32,098 bases of DNA from Myxococcota bacterium (GTDB lineage Bacteria > Myxococcota_A > UBA9160 > JAFDET01), in contig JANQFA010000164.1 in NCBI GenBank assembly GCA_028278065.1, forward strand, positions 1 through 32,098, in the 5' to 3' direction. Of this stretch, positions 1 through 7,989 are shown in pieces. Position numbers and translations under genes: made by a program. Under the pieces are notes generated by a model. It was not told the origin of the DNA, did no database searches, and saw nothing but the letters and a program-made list of their open reading frames with translations. Each line of letters begins with the position of its first letter. Within the stretch, counting starts at the first letter, position 1.

Positions 1-351
1 GACCCACGCGTCCAGGATCCGCCGGTCCAGGTCGCCGGCTACCGACTCGTGGTACCCGACGCCGCGGATCCAGCCGGCCCCGGGCACCGCGCGCAGGGCG
101 CGCGCGAGGTCTTCGGGACTCTCGACCTCCGGCGGCCCGCAGCGCAGCGATCGCAGGGAGGCGGCCAGCGAGAGGATGTGGACGTGGTGGTCCCAGAGTC
201 CGGGCAGCAGCGCGCCGCCGCGGGCGTCGAGCGTCGCCTCGCCGAGGGGCCGACGATCCTGGAGCGGCGCCGTGATGGAGGCGATGCGGCCGGCGCGGAT
301 GCGCACGTCGCGCACCCCGTGGCCCGGGACCTCCGCGGCGAGGATCAGCAC
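1..351 (-). CDS. Amidohydrolase family 3 (YtcJ-like), N-terminal part, cut by window edge
   Basis: The reverse strand encodes 117 residues with no stop before the window edge. The fragment opens with a short beta-rich segment (VRDVRIRAGRIASI), typical of the composite domain of amidohydrolases. It then reads LLPGLWDHHVHIL, the HxH metal-binding motif that starts the TIM barrel. A later WIRGVGYHESVAGDLDRR segment resembles family-3 amidohydrolases such as YtcJ and N-substituted formamide deformylase. The GTG start at 351-349 overlaps the end of the upstream CoA-transferase gene by 7 nt, which suggests translational coupling in one leftward transcript. Substrate is unknown; the CoA-ester enzymes around it suggest hydrolysis of an amide or lactam to an acid that is then activated. 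Confident in the superfamily, not in the reaction. Confidence 0.75.
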   Translation of the reverse strand, partial: MLILAAEVPGHGVRDVRIRAGRIASITAPLQDRRPLGEATLDARGGALLPGLWDHHVHILSLAASLRSLRCGPPEVESPEDLARALRAVPGAGWIRGVGYHESVAGDLDRRILDAWV

Positions 352-1622
352 GCCAGGCTTCCCGTGTCGGCGCCGAGCGGCCGCGCAGCGGCGAGGAGTG
401 GGCGCGCGCGCGGGGCCTCCACCCGGGCCGCCCCGCCCGCGCTCTCGACCCACCAGGCGTCGCGGCGGCGCACCACCCGGGCGGCGGGCACCGCAGCGGC
501 GGCGGCCCTGACCGCCGCGTCGCGGAGCGCCACGTCGATGAGGACGCCGCCGCCGCGCGCGCGGGCCTGCCACGCCGCGCGCGCCGCCTGGATGCCCGCC
601 AGGGGATCGGCGATCGCGTCGCCGCAGAAGAGGGGGGCGTCGTATGTGCCTACGGCGGCCGCCAGGCCCGCGGCGCACGCCGCGTCGTCGCCGAACGCGA
701 CGCCGGCGGAGTCGCGCCCGTAGCCGGTGATGGAGACCCAGACCAGGCCGGGAACCTCGGCCACCAGCTCCTCGGCGTGGATGCCCAGCTGCTGCAGCGC
801 GCGGGGGCGCGCCGACTCGACCACCACGTCGGCGGTGGCGACCAGCCGGCGCAGGGCGGCGCGTCCCTCCGCGCGGCGCAGGTCCAGCGCGACACAGCGC
901 TTGCCGGCGTTGATGCGATCGAAGAAGCCGCGCGGCCCGAAGCGAGCGCCGTCGGGTCGCCAGGGGCTCTCCACCTTGATGACGTCGGCACCCGCGAGGC
1001 CCAGCAGGTGTGCGCAGAGCGGGCCGGCCCAGAGGGAGGCGAGGTCGAGGACGCGCATCACCCCGGGCCGCTCGCGGCGCGATCCGCGCGCGACGATGCG
1101 GTGCCCGGCGGAGCGGTCGTTCGGAGGCCCAGCGGCGTGCGCCACGGGCAGGCCGAGGAGACGCGCGCGGAAGACCAGCTCGCGCGTCGGGCGCCCGGCG
1201 CAGCACTCCCCGATCGCGCTCCAGGGGTCCTCCTCGGGAATCTCCTGCGGGTCGGTCTCGAGCCAGGCAGGCAGGGCCCGGACGTCGGCCGGGCGTGCCA
1301 GGTTCACGGCGAGCCAGCCGTCGGCGCCGGGCAGCAGACGGCAGCTACCCCCGGGCGAGCTTCGGCCGCGCCGCACCAGCCCTGCGACGGCCGCGCGCTC
1401 GCCCAGGAGCTGCGCGCCGTCGAGCCCGCGCAGAGCCTCGCCGCCGCTGGCCTCGGCCAGCGCATCCACCTCCGCGCTTGCGAAAGCGGCCAGCGGGCCC
1501 GGCGCGAGACGCGGCGTTCCATCTGCGGGCCCGGTCAACGCCATCGCACCGGAGCGGGCCCAGGCGAGCTGCGGATCCAGGGTCGCCCCGTCCACCTTTC
1601 GTCCTCTCCCGGAATCCGACAC
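345..1622 (-). CDS. Class III (CaiB/BaiF) CoA-transferase, apparently circularly permuted
   Basis: A 425-residue protein. Residues 189-350 are the standard N-terminal half of the family: RVLDLASLWAGPLCAHLLG, GADVIKVE, NAGKRCVALDLR and a DVVVESARP stretch. D339 in GDAIADPLAG is the likely catalytic aspartate (Asp169 of formyl-CoA transferase). Normally this half begins the protein. Here it is preceded by about 185 residues (WARSGAMALTG near 21-31, DGWLAVN near 101-107, a LVFRARLLGLPVAHA segment near 149-163) that resemble parts usually found after it. I infer a circular permutation or rearranged duplicate. The GTG start at 1622 is uncertain, as no clear ribosome-binding site precedes it. It is divergent from the gene at 1646 and overlaps the amidohydrolase downstream. 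Role inferred: moving CoA between acids in a degradation pathway. Confidence 0.8.
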   Translation of the reverse strand: MSDSGRGRKVDGATLDPQLAWARSGAMALTGPADGTPRLAPGPLAAFASAEVDALAEASGGEALRGLDGAQLLGERAAVAGLVRRGRSSPGGSCRLLPGADGWLAVNLARPADVRALPAWLETDPQEIPEEDPWSAIGECCAGRPTRELVFRARLLGLPVAHAAGPPNDRSAGHRIVARGSRRERPGVMRVLDLASLWAGPLCAHLLGLAGADVIKVESPWRPDGARFGPRGFFDRINAGKRCVALDLRRAEGRAALRRLVATADVVVESARPRALQQLGIHAEELVAEVPGLVWVSITGYGRDSAGVAFGDDAACAAGLAAAVGTYDAPLFCGDAIADPLAGIQAARAAWQARARGGGVLIDVALRDAAVRAAAAAVPAARVVRRRDAWWVESAGGAARVEAPRARPLLAAARPLGADTGSLAC

Positions 1623-1645
1623 ACTAGCATCGACGGAGATTCGAG

Positions 1646-1957
1646 ATGGCCGAGATCAAGCCCGGAACGCGAATGCGCAGCGCCGTGTGCGCCACCGAAG
1701 TGATGGTGGTGGCGGCGCCGAAGGACGAGGGCGTCGAGCTCGCCTGTGGCGGCGCGCCCATGCTCGCCATCGACGCCGAGCCGGGCGGCGGCGAGCCGTC
1801 GCCGGACTTCAAGGAAGGCACCCAGCTCGGCAAGCGCTACGTGAACGAGGCCGGAAGCCTCGAGGTGCTGTGCACCAAGCCGGGCGAGGGATCCCTCTCG
1901 GTCGGCGGTACGGCTCTCGCCATCAAGGGCGCCAAGCCTCTTCCCGCCTCCGATTGA
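1646..1957 (+). CDS. Small conserved protein of acyl-CoA synthetase operons, function unknown
   Basis: A 103-residue soluble protein with no signal peptide or membrane segment. It has three cysteines (in SAVCATEV, ELACGGAP and EVLCTKPG). The conserved-looking end reads LSVGGTALAIKGAKPLPASD. From memory, similar proteins of about 100 residues ending in KPLPASD lie next to acyl-CoA synthetase genes in Actinobacteria, but I cannot name a characterised member. ATG at 1646 has GGAG at 1635-1638. Its stop lies 10 nt before the acyl-CoA synthetase start, so the two are almost certainly co-transcribed. The short, regularly beta-strand-like sequence suggests a small binding or chaperone-like fold; that is a guess. 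An enzymatic role is not supported by any motif. Confidence 0.7.
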   Translation: MAEIKPGTRMRSAVCATEVMVVAAPKDEGVELACGGAPMLAIDAEPGGGEPSPDFKEGTQLGKRYVNEAGSLEVLCTKPGEGSLSVGGTALAIKGAKPLPASD

Positions 1958-1967
1958 CGGACCCCCC

Positions 1968-3419
1968 ATGAACGTGATGATGCTGCTCGAGATGGCCCAC
2001 GCGGGCTACGGCGACCGCGTGGCGCTGGTCTCGGGAGACGAGCGATTCACCTACGGCGAGCTCTTCGCCGCTGCCGCGGGCGCCGGTTCGCTCCTGCGCG
2101 AGAGCGGCGCGAAGCACGCCGCGCTCCTGGACGTCTCGAGTCCGGCCCTGCCGGTGATGCTCTTCGCCAGCGGCTGGGCCGGCATGCCCTTCGTGCCGCT
2201 CAACTACCGGCTGACCGGCGACGAGCTGGATGCGCTCCTGGCGCGCGTGGAGCCCGCTCACCTGGTGCGCGGCGAGGAGGATCGCGAGCGCTTCCTCTCG
2301 CGTGCCCGAGCGGGCGGCGATCCAGAGGAGTGGGGGATGGACCCGGAGGAGATCGCGGTCCTCCTCTTCACGAGCGGTACGACGGGAGCGCCCAAGGCCG
2401 CCGTGCTGCGCCACAAGCACCTGGTCTCCTACATCCTGGGATCGGTCGAGTTCGGTGCCGCCGGCGAGGACGAGGCCACCCTCGTGTCGGTGCCGCCGTA
2501 TCACATCGCCGGGATCGCGGCGACGCTCTCGTCGATCTACGCGGGTCGCCGCATCGTGCAGCTCCCGAGCTTCGACCCGGAGGGCTGGCTCGAGCTGGCG
2601 CGCCGCGAGCGCGTCACCCACGCCTTCGTCGTGCCGACGATGCTCTCGCGCATCGTCGACGTCCTCGAAGGCGCCGGCAGCGCCGAGCTCCCGGCACTGC
2701 GCGCCCTGGCCTACGGCGGCGGCAAGATGCCCCAGCCCGTCATCGAGCGCGCCATGAAGCTCTTCCCCGAGACCGACTTCACCAACGCCTACGGACTCAC
2801 CGAGACCAGCTCGACCATCTCCGTCCTCACGCCCGAGGACCACCGCGCGGCAGCGGCCGGTGAAGAGCCGCAGGAGCGCCGGCGGCTCGTGTCCGTCGGC
2901 CGTCCGCTCCCCACCGTCGAGGTCGAGATCCGCGACGCCGAGGGCGCGCCGGTTCCCGCCGGCGAGCGCGGCGAGATCCACGTGCGCGGCGAGCAGGTCT
3001 CCGGCGAGTACCTGGGACGCGGCCCCGCCCTCACCGACGACGGCTGGTTCCCGACCCGGGACGCGGGCTCCCTCGACGAGGAGGGCTACCTCTTCCTCGA
3101 GGGCCGCAGCGACGACGTCATCGTGCGCGGAGGCGAGAACATGAGCCCCGGTGAGATCGAGGACGTCCTCCTCGAGCACCCCGCCGTCGCCGACTGCGCG
3201 GTGGTGGGCGTGCCCGACGAAGAGTGGGGCGAGGCCGTCGCGGCCGCAGTCGTCGCCCGCGAGCCGGTGGAGCCCGAGGCGCTGCGCGCCCTCGTCAAGG
3301 AGCGGCTGCGCTCCTCCCGCGTCCCGCAGCGCATCGTCTTCCGCGACGAGCTCCCCTACAACGAGACCGGAAAGCTGCTGCGCCGCGTGGTCCGTGCCGA
3401 CCTCGCCGGAGAAGCGTGA
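1968..3419 (+). CDS. Acyl-CoA synthetase / AMP-binding ligase
   Basis: A 483-residue ANL-superfamily enzyme, slightly short for the family but complete. It activates a carboxylic acid with ATP to an acyl-AMP and then to an acyl-CoA. Motifs run in order: the P-loop LLFTSGTTGAPKA near residues 132-144, FTNAYGLTETSS near 272-283 (A5), DGWFPTRDAGSLDEEGYLF (A7), GRSDDVIVRGGENMSPGEIE (A8 hinge), and the C-terminal lysine in LPYNETGKLLRR. No signal peptide or membrane segment. It lies 10 nt after the small protein, and its stop overlaps the GTG of the next gene (GTGA). The substrate cannot be read from sequence; cluster content suggests a medium or cyclic carboxylate. Not a polyketide loading module, since no carrier domain follows. 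Confidence 0.93.
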   Translation: MNVMMLLEMAHAGYGDRVALVSGDERFTYGELFAAAAGAGSLLRESGAKHAALLDVSSPALPVMLFASGWAGMPFVPLNYRLTGDELDALLARVEPAHLVRGEEDRERFLSRARAGGDPEEWGMDPEEIAVLLFTSGTTGAPKAAVLRHKHLVSYILGSVEFGAAGEDEATLVSVPPYHIAGIAATLSSIYAGRRIVQLPSFDPEGWLELARRERVTHAFVVPTMLSRIVDVLEGAGSAELPALRALAYGGGKMPQPVIERAMKLFPETDFTNAYGLTETSSTISVLTPEDHRAAAAGEEPQERRRLVSVGRPLPTVEVEIRDAEGAPVPAGERGEIHVRGEQVSGEYLGRGPALTDDGWFPTRDAGSLDEEGYLFLEGRSDDVIVRGGENMSPGEIEDVLLEHPAVADCAVVGVPDEEWGEAVAAAVVAREPVEPEALRALVKERLRSSRVPQRIVFRDELPYNETGKLLRRVVRADLAGEA

Positions 3420-4411
3420 GCGCCGCACTCCCGCTGGCCGAAGCCCTGGATCGCCTGCGCGATCCGGCCAGCCCCGAGATCTGGTCTCCGCTCGGACCCG
3501 AGACCGTCCTCGTCGTCGACGTCAGCGGCGACGCCCCCGATCTCTCCAGCGCCGAGCGGCTGCGCCGTCTGCACGTCCCCAGCGTTGCACTCGAGGCCGA
3601 TCGCGCGTCCCCGTCCGGCGCCGCGCTGCTCGACGCCTTCGACGTCCACGTCGCAGGCGACTGCGATCCCGCGCCGGTGCTCGAGGCGACCAGGACCAGC
3701 CCGCAGGCGTCCGCCGCCCTCGTCCAGCTCCTCCGCCAGGGCACCCATCTCGACCTCCAGCAGGCCCTCGTCGCCGAGTCCCTCGCCTACTCGACGCTCC
3801 AGTCCGGACCGGAGTTCGCCGCCTGGCTCGCGGACCGTCCGCCGCCGAAGGCGCCCGCCGCCAACCCCGAGCCCGCCGTCGAGGCGCTTCGCGACGGCGA
3901 CGTCCTGCGCATCCGCCTCAACCGCCCCGAGCGTCGCAACGCGTACTCCGCAGAGATGCGCGACGCCCTCTGCGAGAGCCTCGCCGCTGCCGCCGCCGAC
4001 CCCGCCGTGCGCGTGGTCCTCGAGGGCGCCGGCCCCTGCTTCTCGTCCGGGGGCGATCTCTTCGAGTTCGGCACGCTCCCCGATCCGGCGACCGCGCACG
4101 CCATCCGCACGGGCCGCAGCGCGGCGCGTCTCCTCGCCGAGATCGCCCCGCGCGTCGAGGCACGGGTCCACGGCCCCTGCGTCGGTGCCGGCAGCGAGCT
4201 CCCGGCCTTTGCGGGCCGCGTCGTCGCCCGCCCGGACGCCACCTTCCAGCTCCCCGAGATCCGCATGGGCCTCATCCCCGGCGCGGGCGGAACCGCCAGC
4301 CTCCCGCGCAGGATCGGCCGCCAGCGCACCGCCTGGCTCGCCCTCTCCGCCCAGCCCCTCGACGCCCCCAGCGCCCGCGAGTGGGGACTGGTGGACGCGA
4401 TCGCCGCCTAG
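3416..4411 (+). CDS. Enoyl-CoA hydratase/isomerase (crotonase fold), apparently circularly permuted
   Basis: A 331-residue protein starting at GTG 3416, inside the TGA of the synthetase. The crotonase core occupies about residues 150-331: LRIRLNRPERRNAYS, the oxyanion-hole loop FSSGGDLFEFG, and both catalytic glutamates. GAGSEL matches Glu144 and QLPE matches Glu164 of rat hydratase, exactly 20 residues apart, followed by GLIPGAGGTASLPRRIG. The core ends abruptly at EWGLVDAIAA, without the usual C-terminal helices. Residues of about 95-140 (ALVAESLAYSTLQSGPEFAAWL) resemble those missing helices, so the C-terminal piece appears to have moved to the N-terminus. Hydratase or isomerase activity on an acyl-CoA is likely because the catalytic pair is intact. 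Its stop shares the bases CTAG with the stop of the convergent CoA-transferase. Confidence 0.85.
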   Translation: MSAALPLAEALDRLRDPASPEIWSPLGPETVLVVDVSGDAPDLSSAERLRRLHVPSVALEADRASPSGAALLDAFDVHVAGDCDPAPVLEATRTSPQASAALVQLLRQGTHLDLQQALVAESLAYSTLQSGPEFAAWLADRPPPKAPAANPEPAVEALRDGDVLRIRLNRPERRNAYSAEMRDALCESLAAAAADPAVRVVLEGAGPCFSSGGDLFEFGTLPDPATAHAIRTGRSAARLLAEIAPRVEARVHGPCVGAGSELPAFAGRVVARPDATFQLPEIRMGLIPGAGGTASLPRRIGRQRTAWLALSAQPLDAPSAREWGLVDAIAA

Positions 4412-5631
4412 TTGATCGCGCCGGCCTCCTTCAGCTCGGCGATCGCGTCCCACTCGACGCCCATCTCGAGGAGCACCTCCTCGGTGTTCTGGCCCATCTC
4501 CGGGCTGGGTCCGCGCAGCTCGAGCGGCTCTTCGTCGAACTGCACCGGGCTCGCGACGAGCTTGAAGTGGCCCTTGTCCGCGCCGTCCACGTCCGGCAGG
4601 TAGCCGTTCGCGATCACCTGGACGTCGTCGTGGATCTCGGCGACGCTCTGCATCGGCGCCCACGGGCCCTCGATGTCGGCCAGCTTCTCCGTCCACTCGG
4701 CGAGCGTGTGCTCGGCGAACATCTCGTCGAGCATCCCGATCAGCGCCTCGCGGTTCTGGAAGCGTTCGGGCGCTGCGGCGAAGCGCTCGTCCGTCGCCCA
4801 CTCCGGGTGTCCCACCTTGTGGCAGAAGTCCGCGAAGTGCTTGTCCGGCTGCAGCATCATCAGGAGCAGCCAGCGGTCGTCCTTCGTCTTGTAGGAGTTC
4901 CCGACCGGGTTCGGCGCCTGCTTGCGCGAGAAGCGCGGGATGAAGCCGCCCTCCTTCTTCACCAGGGGGCTCGCCACGACGTCCGGGCCCAGCACCCACA
5001 TGGCGGTATTGAGGAGAGAGACGTCCACCACGCTCGCTTCGCCCGTCCGCTCGCGCCCGAAGAGGGCCGCCGCGATCCCGCCCGCCACGGTCATGGCACC
5101 GATCGAGTCGCCGAACGCCGCGCGCTGCATCACCGGGTTCGCCAGGTCCGGCGGCGTGAGCGAGTGCGCGACGCCACCGCGCGACCAGAACGAGGTGGCG
5201 TCGTAGCCGCCCTTCCCCGCCTGGGGGCCCTTCGGTCCCTGACCGGAGCCCCGCACGTAGATGATGTCCGGGTTGACCTTGCGGATGTCCTCCACGTCGA
5301 TCTTGAGACGCTGCCGCGCGTCCGGCAGGAAGTTGGTGAGGAAGACGTCGCACTGCTTCGCCATCTCGTAGAGGAGAGCGAGCCCGTCCGGGTGCGCGAT
5401 GTCCAGGCCGACACTGCGCTTTCCGCGGTTGGACTGCTGCATCATGAAGTCCACGTTCCCCTCGGTGGACTTGAAGCCCACCGCCGCCAGTCCGCGCTGG
5501 CCGTCGCCCATCACCGGGTGCTCGATCTTGATGACGTCGGCACCCCAGTCGGCGAGCACCGCGCCCGCGGCGGGCACGAACCACCACTGGGCGACCTCGA
5601 GCACCTTGACGCCGTTCATCACACCCTGCAT
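4408..5631 (-). CDS. Class III (CaiB/BaiF) CoA-transferase, standard order
   Basis: A 407-residue protein of normal family length and domain order. It opens with GVKVLEVAQWWFVPAAGAVL and GADVIKIEHP, continues with NRGKRSVGLDI and DVFLTNFLP, and has FGDSIGAMTVAGG around the catalytic aspartate (D175 from this start). C-terminal segments such as VGHPEWATDERFA are also typical. I chose ATG at 5631 because GGAGG lies 8 nt upstream at 5641-5645; a GTG at 5640 and an ATG at 5619 are alternatives. It would transfer CoA between carboxylates by a glutamyl/aspartyl-CoA intermediate. It converges on the permuted hydratase and is not in the same operon, but its family matches the cluster's acyl-CoA theme. 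Confidence 0.92.
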   Translation of the reverse strand: MQGVMNGVKVLEVAQWWFVPAAGAVLADWGADVIKIEHPVMGDGQRGLAAVGFKSTEGNVDFMMQQSNRGKRSVGLDIAHPDGLALLYEMAKQCDVFLTNFLPDARQRLKIDVEDIRKVNPDIIYVRGSGQGPKGPQAGKGGYDATSFWSRGGVAHSLTPPDLANPVMQRAAFGDSIGAMTVAGGIAAALFGRERTGEASVVDVSLLNTAMWVLGPDVVASPLVKKEGGFIPRFSRKQAPNPVGNSYKTKDDRWLLLMMLQPDKHFADFCHKVGHPEWATDERFAAAPERFQNREALIGMLDEMFAEHTLAEWTEKLADIEGPWAPMQSVAEIHDDVQVIANGYLPDVDGADKGHFKLVASPVQFDEEPLELRGPSPEMGQNTEEVLLEMGVEWDAIAELKEAGAIN

Positions 5632-5697
5632 CGCGCGCACCTCCGCCTCACCACCCGGGCGGCACAGGGTACCCTGAAGCGGGCGCGCGCGGGACGG

Positions 5698-6891
5698 CTA
5701 GGGGCGCGTGAGCTGGAACACGGTGTCCAGCGCCGGCCAGAGATCGTCCTCGGGGATGTTGAGCGGCGGGAAGAGGCGCACGACGTTGCCCGCGGTCACG
5801 TTGACCAGCACGCCGGCATCGATGGCGCGCCTCGGGATCGAGGTCGCGATCTCCGCGTCGGCCAGCTCCATCCCCACCAGGAGGCCGCGCCCGCGGATCG
5901 ACGCCACCACGCCGGGGTTCGCGCCCGCGAAGCCCTGCATGCGCCCGCGCAGCTCCTCGCCCAGGGCGGCGGCCCGCTCGACGAGGCCTTCCTCCTCGAT
6001 CACCGCCAGGACTGCGTTCGCGGCGGCGGCGGCCAGGGGGTTTCCCGCGTAGGTGCCCCCGTGGTCGCCGGGCTCGACGGTCTTGGCCACGTCCTCCGTG
6101 CACAGGAAGGCCGCCACCGGGAAGCCGCCGCCGAGCCCCTTTCCCAGGGTGAGGATGTCCGGCGTGACTCCGCTGTGCTCCACCGCCAGCCAGCGGCCGG
6201 TGCGCCCGATCCCGGTCTGGATCTCGTCGGCGATGAGGAGTGCGCCCGCCCGGTCGCAGATCTCGCGCAGCTCCGGCAGGTAGCGCTCGGGCGGAACGTT
6301 CACACCCCCCTCGCCCTGCACCGGCTCCACGATCACCGCGGCGGTCTGCTCGCCCACCGCCGCCGCCGTCGCGTCGAGATCCCCGTACGGAACGAACTGC
6401 TGCTCGGGCAGGATCGCGGCGTATCGCTCGCGGTGCCTGGCCTGGCCGATCACCGAGAGGCCGCCCAGGGTGCGCCCGTGGAACGATCCGTGGGTCGCCA
6501 CGAACTGGCGCCGACCGGTCGCACGGTGCGCCAGCTTGAGGGCGCCCTCCACCGCCTCGGCGCCGCTCGAGACCAGGAAGCTCCGCGTGATGCCCTCTGG
6601 CGTGATCTCGGCGAGCTTCTCGATCAGGTCGAGCTGGGGGACCGTGTAGAAGAGGTTGGTGGTCTGCATCAGGCGGCCGGCCTGGTCGCTGATCGCCTCC
6701 ACCAGGGCCGGGTGACAGTGCCCGATGGCGGTCACCCCCCAGCCCCCAGTGAGATCGACGTACTCCCTGCCCGCCACGTCGCGCACGCGCGAGCCGCTGC
6801 CGGAGACCAGCGCGACCGGGAGCCGGTTCACCACGGGAAGGAAGTGCGCCGCCTCGCGCGCGACGATCTCGTCGAGGGTGGGGTCCGCCAT
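5698..6891 (-). CDS. argD: Class III PLP aminotransferase, acetylornithine aminotransferase type
   Basis: A 397-residue enzyme of typical ArgD length. Visible features: GREYVDLTGGWGVTAIGHCHP near the N-terminus, VSSGAEAVEGALKLA (PLP phosphate site), HGSFHGRTLG, EPVQGEGG, LIADEIQTGIGRTG with the cofactor-binding aspartate, and the Schiff-base lysine K251 in TLGKGLGGG. The reaction is expected to be N-acetylornithine plus 2-oxoglutarate to the semialdehyde plus glutamate. Ornithine, GABA and succinylornithine aminotransferases share these motifs, so the substrate is inferred. No other arginine genes lie beside it. ATG at 6891 has no clear Shine-Dalgarno. A TTGACG, a 17-bp gap and GACCCT lie just upstream, with GACCCT ending 8 nt before the ATG, which could give a nearly leaderless transcript. 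Confidence 0.82.
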   Translation of the reverse strand: MADPTLDEIVAREAAHFLPVVNRLPVALVSGSGSRVRDVAGREYVDLTGGWGVTAIGHCHPALVEAISDQAGRLMQTTNLFYTVPQLDLIEKLAEITPEGITRSFLVSSGAEAVEGALKLAHRATGRRQFVATHGSFHGRTLGGLSVIGQARHRERYAAILPEQQFVPYGDLDATAAAVGEQTAAVIVEPVQGEGGVNVPPERYLPELREICDRAGALLIADEIQTGIGRTGRWLAVEHSGVTPDILTLGKGLGGGFPVAAFLCTEDVAKTVEPGDHGGTYAGNPLAAAAANAVLAVIEEEGLVERAAALGEELRGRMQGFAGANPGVVASIRGRGLLVGMELADAEIATSIPRRAIDAGVLVNVTAGNVVRLFPPLNIPEDDLWPALDTVFQLTRP

Positions 6892-6966
6892 GGCGGGCGA
6901 GGGTCCGGCGTCCGGAGGGGTCCGTCAAGCCGCTCCCGGCGCGTTCGCTCGCCGGGGCCCTGAATC

Positions 6967-6977
6967 GCTACCCTCCC
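6967..6977 (+). promoter_or_regulatory. Putative -10 element (GC-TACCCT-CCC) of the moaA operon
   Basis: TACCCT lies at 6969-6974 and ends 9 nt before the moaA ATG. No Shine-Dalgarno separates it from the start. A TAnnnT hexamer at this distance is what leaderless transcripts show in other bacteria. The same GC-TAnnnT-CC context recurs elsewhere in the window. No good -35 is visible. Confidence 0.4.
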
Positions 6978-6983
6978 GGGCTC

Positions 6984-7988
6984 ATGGCGAGCTCCGGCCT
7001 CCCGCTCCTCACGGACCGCTACGCGCGGCGCATCGAGAGTCTGCGCATCTCGGTGACCGACCGCTGCGACCTGCGCTGCTTCTACTGCATGCCGGAGGAC
7101 GTGGAGTGGCTCCCCCGCAAGTCGCTGCTCTCCTTCGAGGAGATCGAACGGGTGGCGCGGGTGGCCCTGGAGGGGGGGGTGCGCCGTCTCCGCGTCACCG
7201 GGGGCGAGCCCCTGTTGCGCAAGGACCTGCCCACGCTGATCGCGCGGCTCGCCCGTCTGCCCGGTCTCGAGGACCTGGCCCTCACCAGCAACGCCACCCA
7301 GCTCGACCGGCTGGCGGTCCCACTGCGCCAGGCGGGACTGGAGCGGGTGAACATCAGCCTGGATTCGCTGGACCCGGACAAGTTCCGCAAGCTCACCAAC
7401 CGCGACATGCACGCCCAGGTGATGGGCGGGATCGACGCGGCCGACGCAGCGGGCTTCGGCCACATCTCGCTCAACTGCGTCGTGATCCGCGGGCAGAACG
7501 ACGACGAGGTGGTCGACTTCGCGCGCCTGGCCCGCGAGCGCGCCTTCGACGTGCGCTTCATCGAGTTCATGCCCCTCGAGCACGGCACCAAGTGGGGCAC
7601 GGACGTGATGGTGCCGGGCAAGGAGCTGCGCGAGCGGATCGCCGAGGTCTTCCCGATCGAGCCCGATCCGGACCAGGACCCGCACGCACCGAGCCGGGAC
7701 TGGCTCTTCCGCGACGGTGCCCCCGGCTCGGTGGGCTTCATCGACTCGGTTACGCAGCCCTTCTGCTCCACCTGCAACCGCATCCGCCTGACCGCCGACG
7801 GCAAGATCCGCACCTGTCTCTTCTCGCTGCGCGAGAACGATCTCCTGGGCCCGCTGCGCGCGGGCGCCGACGACAAAGAGCTGGCTGCCCTCCTCGGTGC
7901 AGCCGTGGCGACCAAGGAGAAGAAGCACCACATCACCGACGGGCTCTTCGTGAAGCCCGAGCGGACCATGTCGCAGATCGGAGGCTAG
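6984..7988 (+). CDS. moaA: GTP 3',8-cyclase MoaA (molybdenum cofactor biosynthesis)
   Basis: A 334-residue radical-SAM enzyme. The N-terminal cluster motif is C28-x3-C32-x2-C35 (CDLRCFYC), followed by RVTGGEPLLRKD, the SAM-binding GGE region. A second [4Fe-4S] site that binds GTP is at C261, C264 and C278, with the family spacing C-x2-C-x13-C and the flanking FCSTCNRIRLTADGKIRTCL. The protein ends in Gly-Gly, a feature needed by MoaA activity. It turns GTP into 3',8-cyclo-GTP with MoaC, the first step to molybdopterin. No other moa/moe gene is nearby. It heads a rightward run of seven genes; folB begins 2 nt after its stop. Confidence 0.97.
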   Translation: MASSGLPLLTDRYARRIESLRISVTDRCDLRCFYCMPEDVEWLPRKSLLSFEEIERVARVALEGGVRRLRVTGGEPLLRKDLPTLIARLARLPGLEDLALTSNATQLDRLAVPLRQAGLERVNISLDSLDPDKFRKLTNRDMHAQVMGGIDAADAAGFGHISLNCVVIRGQNDDEVVDFARLARERAFDVRFIEFMPLEHGTKWGTDVMVPGKELRERIAEVFPIEPDPDQDPHAPSRDWLFRDGAPGSVGFIDSVTQPFCSTCNRIRLTADGKIRTCLFSLRENDLLGPLRAGADDKELAALLGAAVATKEKKHHITDGLFVKPERTMSQIGG

Positions 7989-7989
7989 G

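Noticed and set aside
3151..6963. A 1270-codon open frame on the forward strand
   Set aside because: It runs antisense or out of frame to the synthetase, hydratase, CoA-transferase and argD, and its arginine/histidine/proline-rich product is typical of shadow frames in GC-rich DNA.
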